Origin: Puccinia triticina
Taxonomy: Eukaryota > Basidiomycota > Pucciniomycetes > Pucciniales > Pucciniaceae
Direction of reading: 5' to 3'
DNA: 64,000 nucleotides
NCBI RefSeq assembly: GCF_026914185.1
Contig: NC_070569.1
Location: 1,302,001 to 1,366,000, forward strand
Shown here: positions 10,700 through 21,871 of the stretch, piece by piece
Position numbering within the stretch: the first letter of the stretch is position 1
Layout: the number at the start of each line of letters is the position of its first letter
Notes under the pieces: model-generated
Databases searched by the model: none
Told to the model about the DNA's origin: nothing
Seen by the model: only the letters and a program-made list of their open reading frames with translations
Program-made: the position numbers and the translations under genes

Positions 10700-11899
10700 A
10701 AACAACAATTAATGGTTTTCCAGCGGGCAGATGAGACAGCACGATGAGCCAAGACCCAGCATATTAGAGTAGTAAGATTTGAGACAAACCAATCGGATAA
10801 GGCAAACTCATTGAGGGCTTGAGTTTTTTCCTCAAGCTTACGAACTTGGTCAAGCTGCGAGTGTTTGAAGGAGCGATTTGCAATTAAGTGACTGGCCGAT
10901 TGTCATGATGATGTGGAATTTCAGCGGGCTTCAACTCAGTAGGCATTCCCAGGGAGCTCAATATTCAATGCTCTCAATACCTCAACTTTCTGAAGACCAT
11001 TCAAGAGGGTCGAGGACTGCTTCAATCATGTGTATCAATGTAGACTTGATTTATTGGTAACTGACAACAAGTCTTCAGGCGTTGGGGTTGCGTTATGTTG
11101 GTTGGTGGTAAAATTGATTGATGTGAGCAATCCGAGCGTGCCACCAATGAGTAAGGGTCTGGGCTAGTTTGAGGCGGCCCAGGGAGGGCGTGGTGGAGTA
11201 GGACACGGTGGGTGAGGTCTCGAGGGTGGGCGTATTGTTTTGCCAACTTGTCCTATCTAGCAACAAGCTCAGATTGGTTTCTGTGCCTAAACTGGGCGGC
11301 ACCGGTTTGTCAAGCTGGCTGTGGTCAGGGCTGAGTGGGTGTCTGGACAATGGTTGACCTGGCCAAGTAGACATTTGGCAGGTTCTCAAGCGCGAAGAGG
11401 GGTTGGGGGGAGTCAGCATATGTATAGGTTGCCTCTAAAATGGGGGCACTCTTCATGTTTCTAATCCCCAGGCTGTCCCCCACGCTGTAATTCCAGCCGG
11501 GGGTCAGTCTCAACCCCCTCCGCTGTTGCACTTGCACAGTCTGAGGGGCAATATTTGTTGGCCCCCCTTTGCATAATGCCTTCAATGCGGCGCGCGGGGG
11601 CCATCCCACCCACCTTTTTTTAATCCTGCTAGACAGGGATGGAAGGTGGGCCCGGGTGCATCAGCTTGCTGATGCTAGCGGGTTGAGTGTGGTTTTTTAT
11701 TTTGTCTGAGTTTTTTGTAATTTTTACAGATTTTTTTTGTGGATTGCAGCTTTTGTAAAGGGGGAACCTTTGATCTTTTTTTTGTGATTTTGTGGATTTC
11801 TAGGGGGAACCCTTGATCTTTCATTCTATGTTTCACTGAATTTAATATACTTGGATGATTTTATGCAGTCAACTTTGAACACCCCTATTGGAGTGTTCT
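10700..11899 (-). other. Element A interior, unrecognised frames
   Basis: Minus-strand frames at 11609-11325 (94 codons) and 11419-11093 (108 codons), plus a short helical stretch near 10850-10780 (QLDQVRKLEEKTQAL), might be upstream parts of the coiled-coil gene. There is no clear splice pattern and no family resemblance. The segment 11640-11890 is T-rich and non-coding. At 11868-11898 a short inverted match to 8440-8475 marks the inner edge of element A's sub-terminal repeat. Confidence 0.3.
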
Positions 11900-12250
11900 G
11901 AGGGATTCATACCTGTTACCGGTTATTGCTCATCTGCTTAATAATTTACAGGGATGTAAATTTCTGTCAAAGATTGATCTCAAGGCGGCTTTTAATTTGG
12001 GGGCTGGCTTTATGCACTCCAAATATTTCCTACATGCACTCCAAAAAAGGAGTGAACTTGTGTCTACTCCAATAAATGTTGGAGTGAGCAAAGGTTCACT
12101 CCAAAAGTGGGCTAAATTGGAGTGTTCAGAAGTTCACTCCAAAAGTGGGCTAAATTGGAGTGTTCAGAAGTTCACTCAAAAAGTGGGCTAAATTGGAGTG
12201 TTCAGAAGTTCACTCCAATATTTATTGGAGTGAAAACTTGTGCACTCCAA
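11900..12250. repeat. Left arm of inverted junction duplication
   Basis: This segment repeats, in inverted orientation, the Ty3 RT flank plus the right end of element A found at 15735-16037. About 98 bases match Ty3 RT (encoding the region around LSKIDLKAAFNL), followed without a gap by GGGGCTGGCTTTATGCACTC and the sub-terminal repeats. It differs from the right arm by scattered substitutions and by three instead of two copies of a 37-base sub-terminal un​it. Confidence 0.9.
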
Positions 12251-12306
12251 TCTTGAAACTTGGTATGTTTCAAGATTGGAGTGTACTACTGTACACTCCA
12301 ATAATA

Positions 12307-12437
12307 GCACTGTTCACGTAAGCTAAACATCAGCAAGATTGAAATAAAGTTTATCCCATTGTGCCAGCCAATTTGGCTGGGAAAGTATGCTGATGTATAT
12401 CTCTCACATGGTCATAGATTTCTTACGTGAACAGTGC
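12307..12437. mobile_element. 131-bp MITE, TA duplication
   Basis: Terminal inverted repeats GCACTGTTCACGTAAG (12307-12322) and CTTACGTGAACAGTGC (12422-12437) are flanked by TA on each side, as in Tc1/mariner-type MITEs. The 100-base interior has no coding potential. Confidence 0.75.
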
Positions 12438-12755
12438 TAATTACTGGAGTTTACACCTTTTTAAATACATGCATGCACTCCAAGCAACTCCTCCAGATCA
12501 AAAAAGTCATACTTTGACCCTTGGAGACCCTGCCTCCCCCCTACAGAAAAACTTCCACCACACTCACATTCCTCTCCTTAAGACTAGGGTCAGCCTAAAT
12601 GCACTCCAAACTTTTACTTCATGCACTCCACATTTTTGGCTTTGGGGGGCCAGCACTCCAAAAAAGTTGGAGTGCCTTGATTTTGTACTCCCAAAACATG
12701 GAGTCCCCAGATGGGCACTCCATGTTTATTGGAGTACACAACTGGGTACTCCAAA

Positions 12756-13723
12756 TGTGAGCCTGAGTCTCTATAGTGACAGCAGGACACAAGAAATGGG
12801 GGGGCAATAGTTGGATTTCTTGGGATAAAGAAATTACAACTATAATAGAAAAAGAGAAAGAGAGAGAGAAACCAAGCAGGATAAGAAGGAAGAGAAGTAC
12901 TAGGTTATTCTAGTGGGAATGCACGTCCACTGGCAATGCTACTCTTCAGAAGAGTGCTGCTAATCTGTGCAAGAAGTGCTACAGCTTCCTCTCAGGAGGG
13001 TATCTGGATTAGATAAGTCTTAATCCAGCCACAGTTTTTTAGACTTCTCTCTGGACAGTCAAGGTTATTAATGGGAAACCTGAGGGACAGCCCTGAACCT
13101 AGATTTTGAGGCAAAGGCCTGATGATAAGAAGGGACAGCCCTGTGATCAAGATGGAGGCAAAGGCCTATAGATATGGAGGGACAGCCCTGTGATCAAGGA
13201 GAAAGCAAAGCAAGAAGAAAAGGCAGATCCAGCAAGACACAGAGTTGTACCTCTGAGATAAACAAGGTTCAGTGAAAGAGGTTACTTACTGTCAATATCC
13301 TAGGCGCCTGTGACGGTAGGTATACTGGGAGTGTAGTAGGCTCTTTGGTGGTGATCCTGGAGTTATCTGGGTGGTGGTTCTGGTGTGCTGAAGTCTGTGG
13401 ATCCTCCTCAGGCAAGGGGGATCCTGACTACGAAAATTTTCACAGTTTGCTTATGTAATTTACATATGTACATGTGGTTTGGCGCGCCTAGTAGCGCTGA
13501 CACGTCACAACTGCGCAAGGGCGCTACAACTCAGTAACTCAGGGAAGGAGTATAGTTACAATGAATTGGTAAGTTGTAACTAGGGTTAAAATTGCATGAG
13601 GAAACAGAATATGAAGTCAAAACAGGGATATCTCTTAAGATGAAAAAGATATAAAGTAATTTATATGTAACAAAGGTAGAACAGGCAGCTTTTAGGTCAG
13701 CTGTGATGACTCTAAGGCTGACA
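12756..13723 (+). mobile_element. Solo LTR, CCAAA duplication
   Basis: A 968-base copy of the LTR family seen at 5915-7504, beginning TGTGAGCCTGAGTCTC and ending CTAAGGCTGACA, with perfect 5-base duplications CCAAA (12751-12755, 13724-13728). It lacks the CpG element and most of the minisatellite of its sister. It lies within B, within A, within the Ty3 element. Confidence 0.92.
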
Positions 13724-13899
13724 CCAAAATTGACCAAAATAGGGGAGTGCAGCTAGATGCACTCCAAAAAAAATGGAGTGCAAGCCCAAGCACTCCACCT
13801 TTTCAGTGAAGGATTTTGGCTTTGCACTCCAGCTAGCAAATACCAAATGGAGTGCATTGGGGTGCACTCCAAGTCTCCTTTTTTTTGGAGTTCCCACAG

Positions 13900-15240
13900 C
13901 AATCACACCTCTCGATGACCGGTCTGGACCGGTCATTGAGGGGACTCACACAGAGGACTCATACCTCTCGATGACCGGCGCGGACCGGTCATCAGTCACA
14001 CCTCTCAATGACCGGTGTGTACCCGTCAACAAGGGGAGGTGCTACTCTTGATGACCGGTCTTTACCGGTCATCAAGGGGACTCCCACCTCTCAATGACCG
14101 GCGCGGACCGGTCATCAGTCACACCTCCCGATGACCGGCACAGACCGGTCATTGAGAGGACTCACACCTCTCGATGACCGGTCACCACCGGTCATTGAGA
14201 GGACTCACACCTCTCGATGACCGGTCACCACCAGTCATCGAGAGGACTCACACCTCTTGATGACCGGTCATCAAGGTGAGTCACATTTCTTGATGACCGG
14301 TCAGACCGGTCATCAAGGGTAATAACACCTCTTGATGACCGGTGCGTACCAGTCATTGAGGGGAGGTGCTGCTCTCGATGACCGGTCGGTCTGACCGGTC
14401 ATCCAGAGGAGATGTTACTCCCCTCAATGACCGGCACAGACCGGTCATCGAGAGATGTGACTCACCTCAATGACCGGTCATCACCGGTTATCGAGTGTTA
14501 TTACCCTCGATGACCGGTCTGACCGGTCATTGAGTGGTGTGAGCTGGTGTGAGCCCTCTCAATGACCGGTCATCACCGGTCATCGAGAGGTGTGAGTCCC
14601 CTCAATGACCGGTCTGTGCCGGTCACCGAGGGGAGTAGCACCTCCTCTTGATGACCGGTCAGACCGACTGGTCATTGAGAGTAGCACCTACCCTCGATGA
14701 CTGGTACACACCGGTCATCCAGAGGAGGTGTTATTCCCCTCAATCACCGGTCTGACCGGTCATCGAGGGATGTGACTCACCTTGATGACCGGTGATGATC
14801 GGTCATTGAGAGGTGTTATTACCCTTGATGACCGGACTGACCGATCATCGAGAGGTGTGAGCCCTCTCGATGACCGGTCATCACCGGTCATCGAGAGGAG
14901 GTGTTATTAGCCTCGATGACCGGTGTGACCGATCATTGAGGTGTGAGTCCCCTCGATGACCGGTCTGTGCCGGTCATCGGGAGGTGTGACCGGTCCGCGC
15001 CGGTCATTGAGAGGTGTGAGTCCCCTTGGTGACCGGCACAGACCGGTCATTGAGAGGAGATGTTACTCCCCTCGATGACCGGCACAGACCCGTCATCAAG
15101 AGGTGTGATTTCCCTCAATGACCGGCGGTCCGGTACAGACCGTTCATTGAGAGATGTTAATCTGCTCAATGCCGGTCTGTACTGGTCATGGATATCAGGA
15201 GGATCAAGTGGGGTGTGTTTGTACATAGCCCGGTTGAAGT
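13900..15240. repeat. Hairpin satellite, ACCGGTCAT type
   Basis: About 35 units of roughly 36-44 bases. Each contains an inverted pair of the type TCGATGACCGGT...ACCGGTCATCGAG with a 0-8 base loop, and units are separated by short G/T-rich spacers (GGTGTGAGTCCC, GGAGGTGTTACTCCC). Compensating changes (TCGA to TCAA with TTGA on the other arm) keep most stems paired. No coding potential. Confidence 0.92.
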
Positions 15241-15734
15241 TGTAGGCACTCCAGCTCTGGCTGGAGTGCACAGTACTGCACTCCCCTTTTGAGGAGGAGA
15301 AATATCAGGAATGGAGTGCTGGGGGAATGCACTCCAATCTGATGGAGTGAGACTCATGGGCACTCATTACATTTCCTGGCCACTGGAGTTCTTTGTGGTG
15401 CACTCCAAAGAGTCTTGAGTCCCCGTTTATGCACTCCAATTGACTTGGAGTACTCTAGTCTGTACTCCAACAATCATTGGAGTGCACACTCCATACACTC
15501 ACTTTTGGAGTGCTTTTGGGATTTTTTTGGAGTGCATTTAGGCTGACCCTAAGACTAGGCCCCAAAGATTCCAGCGAGTCTGAGCCTATTTATCTGCTCT
15601 TTTGCAATGGGAATCACTGGCCCCAATTTTTTGGAGTGTCCAGTGGTCCAAACTCCAAAAGAAAACATGGGGTGGGTTGAACTCCAAGTACTCCACAGTT
15701 TGAGTGCCTAATTTTATACTCCATTTTTGGAGTG

Positions 15735-16037
15735 CACAAGTTTTCACTCCAATAAATATTGGAGTGAACTTCTGAACACTCCAATTTAGCCCACTTTTGG
15801 AGTGAACTTCTGAACACTCCAATTTAGCCCACTTTTGGAGTGAACCTTTGCTCACTCCAACATTTATTGGAGTAGACACAAGTTCACTCCTTTTTTGGAG
15901 TGCATGTAGTAAATATTTGGAGTGCATAAAGCCAGCCCCCAAATTAAAAGCCGCCTTGAGATCAATCTTTGACAGAAATTTACATCCCTGTAAATTATTA
16001 AGCAGATGAGCAATAACCGGTAACGGGTATGAATCCC
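15735..16037. repeat. Right arm of inverted junction duplication
   Basis: The native right end of element A (to 15939) and the adjoining Ty3 RT sequence, repeated inverted at 11900-12250. Because this arm continues into the rest of pol without a break, it is the original, and the left arm is the copy. Confidence 0.9.
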
Positions 16038-16989
16038 TCACCGTCATATGATTTAAAATTCAGTAATCCACACAAGGCCGGTTAGCTTTACCTTCCACCT
16101 TTACATAAAAAGTAGGCACCGCCGCCGAGGACGACGATATCCTAATAAAACCTTTAGCAAGATTGTTGTCAATATAAGATCTCAACTCTTCTCGCTCTGG
16201 TTTACTTAAATTGTATATTTTGCCAAATGGAGGAACTTCTCCCTTCTTCAAATTAACCTTACAGGCAAATTGCGCCCTATGCGGCGGAAGACAAGCCAGA
16301 GCCTCCGTGACAAATACATTGGCAAACTTATTGGTAAGCATCTTAGCTTCATTACAAGGTTGAGTAAAAATCTCCTGTATACATTCATACATTACAACAT
16401 CGCTGTCCGATCCTCCGACAAAAGTTCCAGAGTCCTTTAACCACACGTTTTCTAAAATAACATTGGCTGAAGCTAATTTGGTTAAATATAACGTTACATG
16501 CAAACACAGAAAAGAACCACACATGGTGGGAAATAAAACATCCCCTTTTGTATAAGAAACAATTTTGCCCAAAGCCGCTGTTGATCCGTCAAAGGATTTA
16601 CACTGAAGCCGGGTCGCCAAATCAAAAGTGTATATTTTAATTTTATTTGAAAAATCAAAATCAATTAACAAAGCCAAGGCGCCAGAATCAACCAAAAAAT
16701 ACACGTCAGTACTATGATTATTGTTAATTAGCAGCCGTCCATTAAAGAAAGGTAGATTGTCTGCAACAGATGCTTTCTTTATTACATGTGACTGCTTACC
16801 ATTGGTCAAATTCATCTTCTCTGACATACAACTGTTGAAGAACACCTCCCCCGCCAACATATCTCCCATAGTAACGACATCGGCTAACAACGCTGGCTCA
16901 GCCTGCCCCTCCGCCTGAGAAGCTCTCTTCTTGAACGGCAAACCATTGATTTCCAACAATGATTCGCGTTTCTTGCCCTCGTCAGGTCA
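15940..16989 (-). pseudogene. Ty3 pol, protease and RT fingers
   Basis: Downstream of gag in the same frame. There is an aspartic protease with the active-site triplet DSG (FLVDSGALALLIDF), followed by the RT start: PPHRAQFACKVNL, IYNLSKPEREELRSYI, GFIRISSSSAAVPTFYVK and RPCVDY. The segment after the stop gives YPLPVIAHLL and LSKIDLKAAFNL. Stops lie at 16987-16989 (between gag and pol) and 16060-16062 (after RPCVDY, where relatives have Arg). It is broken off by element A at 15939 and continues at 8266. Confidence 0.93.
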
Positions 16990-18635
16990 AGATTTGTCGA
17001 TATGGGATGACGCCTCACTGCCGTTGGTGGACTGATGACCAAATTTCCCACTAGAAGGACCAGAAACGCGCTGGCAAATGTTTTTGGGAGCCCATTTGGA
17101 CTCACGTTGCTTTTTCTTTTTACAACAAACCGCCCCTCCCCATTCCTTCCATAAATTCAACATTTCCGACAAGTTCATCTTCATCTCCTGTCCCAATGTG
17201 CAACCGTGAGCCTGATAATGCGCGTCATCAAAGGTGCCGCCACATCAAATACAGATACTTCGATCGACACATTCTTGACAAAATTCCGGGTACAAAAACT
17301 CCATCTCCCGCATAGGCAAAGAAACATTGTTGATCTCCATTGCATCACTGTCCGGAACCTTGACTTGTGGCTGATGAGTCTGTGGCTTTGGATGAGTTGA
17401 ATTTGCAGACCGTGGCTGATTACCTTTTGGGTCAAGGATTTTGCTGACACCCGCCACCAAATTACAAGACACGGACACTGCAATTTCTTGCTTAGTATTT
17501 AAGTCATCCAAATCGGTCCACAGTCCTTGAATGAGCGCTAGCTTGACAAGATTTGTGTCAATGGCTTTGTTGTAAGCTTTGCACTTAGACCATTTGTCCA
17601 ACTGCAAAGGACAAAGTAAAGAATTGAAAAGAATATTAAACTCTTTGATGGTCCTGTTTCCTTGACAAGCAGCCTAAAAGGCCGATTCCGCTTCTTCAAG
17701 CTTGTGGTGATTAGCAAAGGTGTGTTCAATAGCATTTATGAAAGAGTTGACATTGCGAAGCTCAGCTAATACATAAGTCATACTAGCCAAAGCCCTGGGA
17801 GTCGGCAAATGAAGAGCCTCGGCATTGCTTGAAAGAAGACCACGCCACCACGTGTAAGAAGGAACCTCGCCTTCCATTTGTCCGGAGGCAGAGCAGAAGT
17901 AACCGGAGATCCACATTATATTCTGTTTTTCCCTGTTAAACTGTTATCCGATCCGCTCAAAAGTATTTCTTATGGTAAAAAAAAAATTGTTAGTTTCACG
18001 AGGCAAGCCAGTAAAGTAAATATGGGACTGATGGGGAGGCTCAATAAAAATTCTGGCAGGTGCCGAACTTGGCTGAGTGTTCAAAAACTCCAAACAACCC
18101 AACCAACCGCCTAACGCGTAGAAGCCTGCAACAATCCCTGAAGATGAGCAATGGATTGTTGATTTTCAGATTGAGTCTTCACCAAGTCAGCTTGGAAGAC
18201 GTCTTTGATGTTCTTTTTTTCTGCTTGTAAAGTGGCAATTGATTTCTTATCTTGACAAGCCTGTGCGGTTGAAGGAGCAATCAAAGCCACCTGTGCTTCA
18301 ATCAAAGTTGATTGTGTTGAGTTATCAACTCGAAGATTTGAAAGTAGAGCCAAAATGTTGTTTTCCGCGCTACCGGGCAATCCAAATGCTTGAGAAGATC
18401 CCTGCCGCGGAAGTTGAACACCTAGTTGAGAGGATGTTGTTGGAATAAGTCAAGGCAAGAAGTTCATGAATGCCGGGGAATTATGATCAATCAGCAAAGG
18501 TGTGTTGGTGGAAAAAAATTAATGAGAAGGTCCTGGTATTGGAAGAGTTGAAACCGGAGGTGGGGTAGGAGTGAAAGTGGGAGTATTTTGGATTGGAGTA
18601 ATAGGTGCAATTTCAGAAGTATCGGACATATTGAA
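16990..18635 (-). pseudogene. Ty3 gag
   Basis: The gag region starts at an ATG at about 18633 (MSDTSEIAPITPI), 38 bases after the LTR. It continues through a helical N-terminal part (about 18440-18111), a capsid-like part (HIYFTGLPRE, YTWWRGLL, FINAIEHTFANHHKLEEAE, FNILFNSLLCPLQLDKWS) and a Cys/His cluster (CVDRSICI-stop-CGGTFDDAHYQAHGC) that could be a zinc knuckle. Several breaks exist: a stop near 18525, a stop and shift around 18110, and in-frame stops at 17944-17946, 17674-17676 and 17245-17247. The 17245 stop sits inside the putative zinc-binding motif. The last three would be Gln or Arg codons before a C-to-T change. Confidence 0.85.
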
Positions 18636-18672
18636 ATTTATAAGGGTAATTTTGAAATGATTGGAATATAAT

Positions 18673-18809
18673 TGTGAGGCCCAGCCTACTATCAATTTGC
18701 TATGTGGCTATGAAACTATCCAAGAGGATAGTCTGCCAAAATTCTTGATAGTAGATTCTGGATTTATGTTTAAGTTTTGGATAACTTTGATTCAATATAG
18801 ATAAACTTT
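18673..18809 (-). repeat. Right LTR (5' LTR) of the Ty3 element, truncated
   Basis: 137 bases matching 2960-3090 at the LTR's inner end. The rest is missing: element C begins at 18810 and no LTR sequence follows on its far side. The target duplication of C is also absent, so a deletion or rearrangement accompanied or followed its insertion. Confidence 0.88.
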
Positions 18810-20271
18810 GGGTTGGCCTAAATGCACCCCAAAAATTTACTTCATGTACACCAACTTTTTGTTGTACCCACATGTGCACCCCAATATTACTGGGGTGCAC
18901 TTCTGGAGTGCCCCAATTTATTGGTGTGCAGACCTGCTTACCCCAAAAACATTGGGGTGCAGGTTTTAAAACACCCAGACTGCTTCAATTTTTGGGGTGA
19001 GATTTAATGTACACCAAATGAAATGGTGTACATAAGTAGTGCACCCCATTGAGGGGAGTTACTCCCCCACCCACCCGCCCGGCTTGTTAGACCTGCACAC
19101 ACTGGTCATCAAGGGGAGTAGCACCCCTCAATGACCATTACAGACTGGTCATCAAGGGTGCTACTCCCCTCAATGACCACCAGAGACCGGTCATCAAGGG
19201 TGCTACTCCCATGATGACCGGCACAATCAATCATTGAGGGGAGTAGCACCCCTTGATCACCAACACAGACCGGTCATTGAGGGTGCTACTCCCCTCGATG
19301 ACCGGCACAATCATTCATCAAGGGGAGTAGCACTTCCCCTTGATGACCAACACAGGCCGGTCATTGAGGGGGGTGCTACTCCCCTCAATGACCAGCACAA
19401 TCATTCATTGAGGGGAGTAGCACCTCCCCACGATGGCTGGCACAGATTGGACATCAAGGGGAGGAATCAATGACCAATCTGTGCCGGCCATTGTGGGGAG
19501 GGAGAGTAGCACCCCCCTCAATGACTGGTCTGTGTTGGTCATTGAGAGGATTAGCACATCAAGGGGAGGTGCTACTCCCCTCGATGACCAATTGTGCCGG
19601 TCATCAAGAGGAATAGCAACTCCCATCAATGACCGGCACAGATCAGTCATTGAGCGGAGTCACACCTCCCCTCAATGACCAATCTGTGCCGGCATTCAAG
19701 GGGAGATGCTACTCCCCTCAATGACCCATCTGTGCCAGTCATCAATGGGAGGTGCTATTCCTCTTGATTACCAATCTGTGCTGGTCATCAAGGAGAGTAG
19801 CACCCCCCTCAATGACTGGTCTGTGGTAGTCATCAAGGGGAGGTGCTACTCCCCTCGATGAACAATTGTGCCGGTCAACAAGGGGAGCAGCACCCTTGAT
19901 GACCGGTCTGTGATGGTCATTGAGGGGTGCCACTCCACTCCTTTTGATGACTGATGTGTAGTCGTGCGGGTGGATGCGGCACCCCAGATACATCTGGGGT
20001 GTTGAGTGGCTCACCCCTTTCACAGGGTGACAATTGGAGTACTGGGGGTTTGCACCCCAGTATGATGGGGTGTTGTGGCGGTGTACACCATAGATTTCAC
20101 CGGCTTTGTGGTACCCTGTGGCTCCCCCCAAATTACATGGTGTATGAGATGCTGTACCCCATCTTCACAGGGGTGCGCAAAAGTACACCCCAAGTGTTTT
20201 GGGGTACATTTCAGCAGTACCCCTTTTTGGTGTACATGAAGTAAATGTTTGGGGTGCATTTAGGCTGACCC
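18810..20271. mobile_element. TIR element C, 1.5 kb, hairpin-filled
   Basis: The ends GGGTTGGCCTAAATGCACCC and (inverted) GGGTCAGCCTAAATGCACCC, followed by ACTTCATGTACACCA, make it a relative of element B. Its sub-terminal palindromes read CACCCCA...TGGGGTG where B has CACTCCA...TGGAGTG, matching the change in its own terminal repeat. The core is a hairpin satellite (19090-19960). No coding potential and no clear target duplication. Confidence 0.85.
19090..19960. repeat. Hairpin satellite inside element C
   Basis: About 20 units of the form TCAATGACCGGCACAGACCG...GTCATTGAGGGG joined by GAGTAGCACC/GGTGCTACTCC spacers. The core TGACCGG...CCGGTCA is that of the array in element B, but the spacers differ, and here the spacers are themselves complementary (GGTGCTACTCC with GGAGTAGCACC). 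Confidence 0.9.
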
Positions 20272-20368
20272 AAAAAAAATGAGGAGAGGGGGGGGGATGA
20301 GATGAAGGATTACAATGTGAGAAGGATAGAGATGTGATCAAGGGAAGCTCTGGATGGGTGCCACTGCC

Positions 20369-20621
20369 TGTGAAGCCCCGCACATCTTGCAGGTTTCACA
20401 AGGTGACATCCCATCTATCACATGACCTATACATAGTCACAGCTCCTCCCCTGCCCTCCTAGCTTGGCAGAGACCTCCGGACCCCTTCAACACCTCTCTG
20501 CTGTGCTAGTCATTTGCAATACAGCCCCCAAGGATGTTGGTTCTAGAACGTCCCAGGCCTTGTGCCTTGTCCCACTGCGCCACTCAGCCTCCAAACAGTG
20601 AAGGGTCTCCCAACCCTTACA
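20369..20621 (+). repeat. 5' LTR of the 20.4-29.9 kb element
   Basis: Runs from TGTGAAGCCCCGCACATC to CCCAACCCTTACA. The same sequence recurs at 25827-26062 plus 29923-29944 with about a dozen substitutions. Confidence 0.88.
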
Positions 20622-20669
20622 CTTTTTTTTTCTAGACCCAAAACACCCTTGCCAAACCCGGCAATATCC

Positions 20670-20853
20670 GTTTCACAAGAGCTCTGCTCTTGAATTTTTT
20701 CTGACTCTGTTTCCGTCAAGACTTCTCAGTCTTCAAGTCTGTTCCAAATCTGTTTCCGCAAGACTTCTTAGTCTTGGAATCCGTCCGACTCCGTTCCCGC
20801 AAGGCTTCATAGCCTTGAAATCCGTTCCAAGTCTGTTTCTGCAAGGCTTCTTA
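20670..20853 (+). repeat. Leader minisatellite
   Basis: About four units of roughly 45 bases around TCCGCAAGACTTCTTAGTCT, each with a short inverted AAGACT...AGTCTT pair. The array resumes at 21653-21690 beyond the element inserted at 20854. Confidence 0.75.
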
Positions 20854-21649
20854 GGCCCCATTTATAAACAAATATTTGAGTTTTATTTTGAAAGTATTTG
20901 AAAACTATTTTGAAACAAAAACAAAAACAAAATGAAAGATTTTTGATTTCAAAAATCTCTTGGGCAAGCTTCAAACTATAGGGTGCACATATAAACATTT
21001 GTGCATCCCTGACCAAGTAGCCTGCCGGAGTGGGTAGGCAGGGGCAAGATATCTGTGACACGGGCCAGGACAGCTGGAATACAGCTCCAGGACCGGAGCT
21101 TGAACCAGATGCTCCGCTGGCCCAGGAGGTTCCCTCGTGTGAGTACAATGTTCCTTGCTTGCCAAAGACCTTGGCAAGCAGGTCAAACTATGTACCGGCA
21201 CCAGTTTGGACCGGTGGGTCCGACAAGTCCTTGGAGCGGCCTGTCCAAGCAGTTCTTGGACATGGCCATCACCAATTGGTCCATTTGCTCAGACAGGCAA
21301 GTCCGACCTCTTGTTGGACCGCCACATCCCAGAACGGGGTTGGCTAGAGGAGTCGTCGGACATGCCGGTCCGAGAACTGGTGGTATATGTACATGTACCC
21401 ATTTGCAACCTCCGCCAACCCAGTACAGAAATTTGAATGGGGAGTAGTGGCCTGGCAACCATACAGGCGTACTGCCATTTCAAAAGTTCAATTTCTCAAA
21501 TGTTGGATTTCTGAAATCTTAAACACCCCTCCCGGGTGTGTTTGAAGAGTTTTGAGATTATTTTGAAATGAAAACAAGTCAAAAAAAAGTTGGTTTTGAT
21601 TTCAAAACAATTTCAAAATAATCTCAAAATAGCGTTTATAATTGGGGCC
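20854..21649. mobile_element. TTA-flanked MITE (PIF/Harbinger-like), 0.8 kb
   Basis: Terminal repeats GGCCCCATTTATAAAC and (inverted) GGCCCCAATTATAAACGC, flanked by TTA on each side (20851-20853, 21650-21652). It splits the minisatellite. Adjacent sub-terminal sequences (TTTTGAAA repeats) are also inverted. No transposase. A partial relative ends at about 57763 (GGTTTATAATGGGGCCC). Confidence 0.8.
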
Positions 21650-21871
21650 TTAGTCTTGAAATCCTTTCCGGCTCCGTTTCCGCGTGGTTCAAAAAAAAAA
21701 AAAAAATCTGCCCGACTCCTGTTCTGTGAAGACTTCTTAGTCCGGACCCAAAACGACCTCCTTTATCACTCTACCTTCCCTTCTGTCCTCACCAGCCGGT
21801 GCCGTCCGCCTCCCCCACCGAATGAGGTTTTCTCTTAAGCGATCTCATCATCCGCACCCCACCAAACAAAC

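Larger units (their letters stand above)
12587..15549. mobile_element. TIR element B, 3.0 kb, 8-bp duplication, hairpin-filled
   Basis: The ends read GGGTCAGCCTAAATGCACTC on both sides (inverted) and are flanked by TAAGACTA (12579-12586, 15550-15557), an 8-base duplication typical of hAT elements. The next bases (ACTTCATGCACTCCA) are also shared by elements A and C and by the element at 27668-28310. The sub-terminal zones are runs of CACTCCA...TGGAGTG palindromes. The core (13900-15240) is a palindromic satellite. An LTR (12756-13723) has inserted in the left sub-terminal zone. No transposase is present, so it is non-autonomous. Confidence 0.88.
8267..15939. mobile_element. TIR element A, 7.7 kb, inserted in Ty3 reverse transcriptase
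   Basis: The ends read GGGGCCGGCTTTATGCACTT at 8267 and, inverted, GGGGCTGGCTTTATGCACTC at 15939. CAAATTAAA flanks both (8258-8266, 15940-15948), and removing the element restores the RT frame at [12 protein letters not shown]. The 8-9 base duplication and the sub-terminal repeats of ACTCCA suggest the hAT superfamily, but no transposase is recognisable inside. Both termini contain several copies of ACTCCAA with palindromes such as CTCCAATAAATGTTGGAG. Inside are a coiled-coil pseudogene (9455-10640), unrecognised frames (11022-11609), an inverted copy of its own right junction (11900-12250) and the nested element B. Long AT-rich stretches at 8476-9100 and 11640-11890 hold nothing I can name. 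Confidence 0.85.

Noticed and set aside
13900..15240. Regular palindromic repeats resembling a CRISPR array
   Set aside because: There are no unique spacers of constant length, the repeats drift, and the host is a eukaryote; it is a satellite in a transposon.
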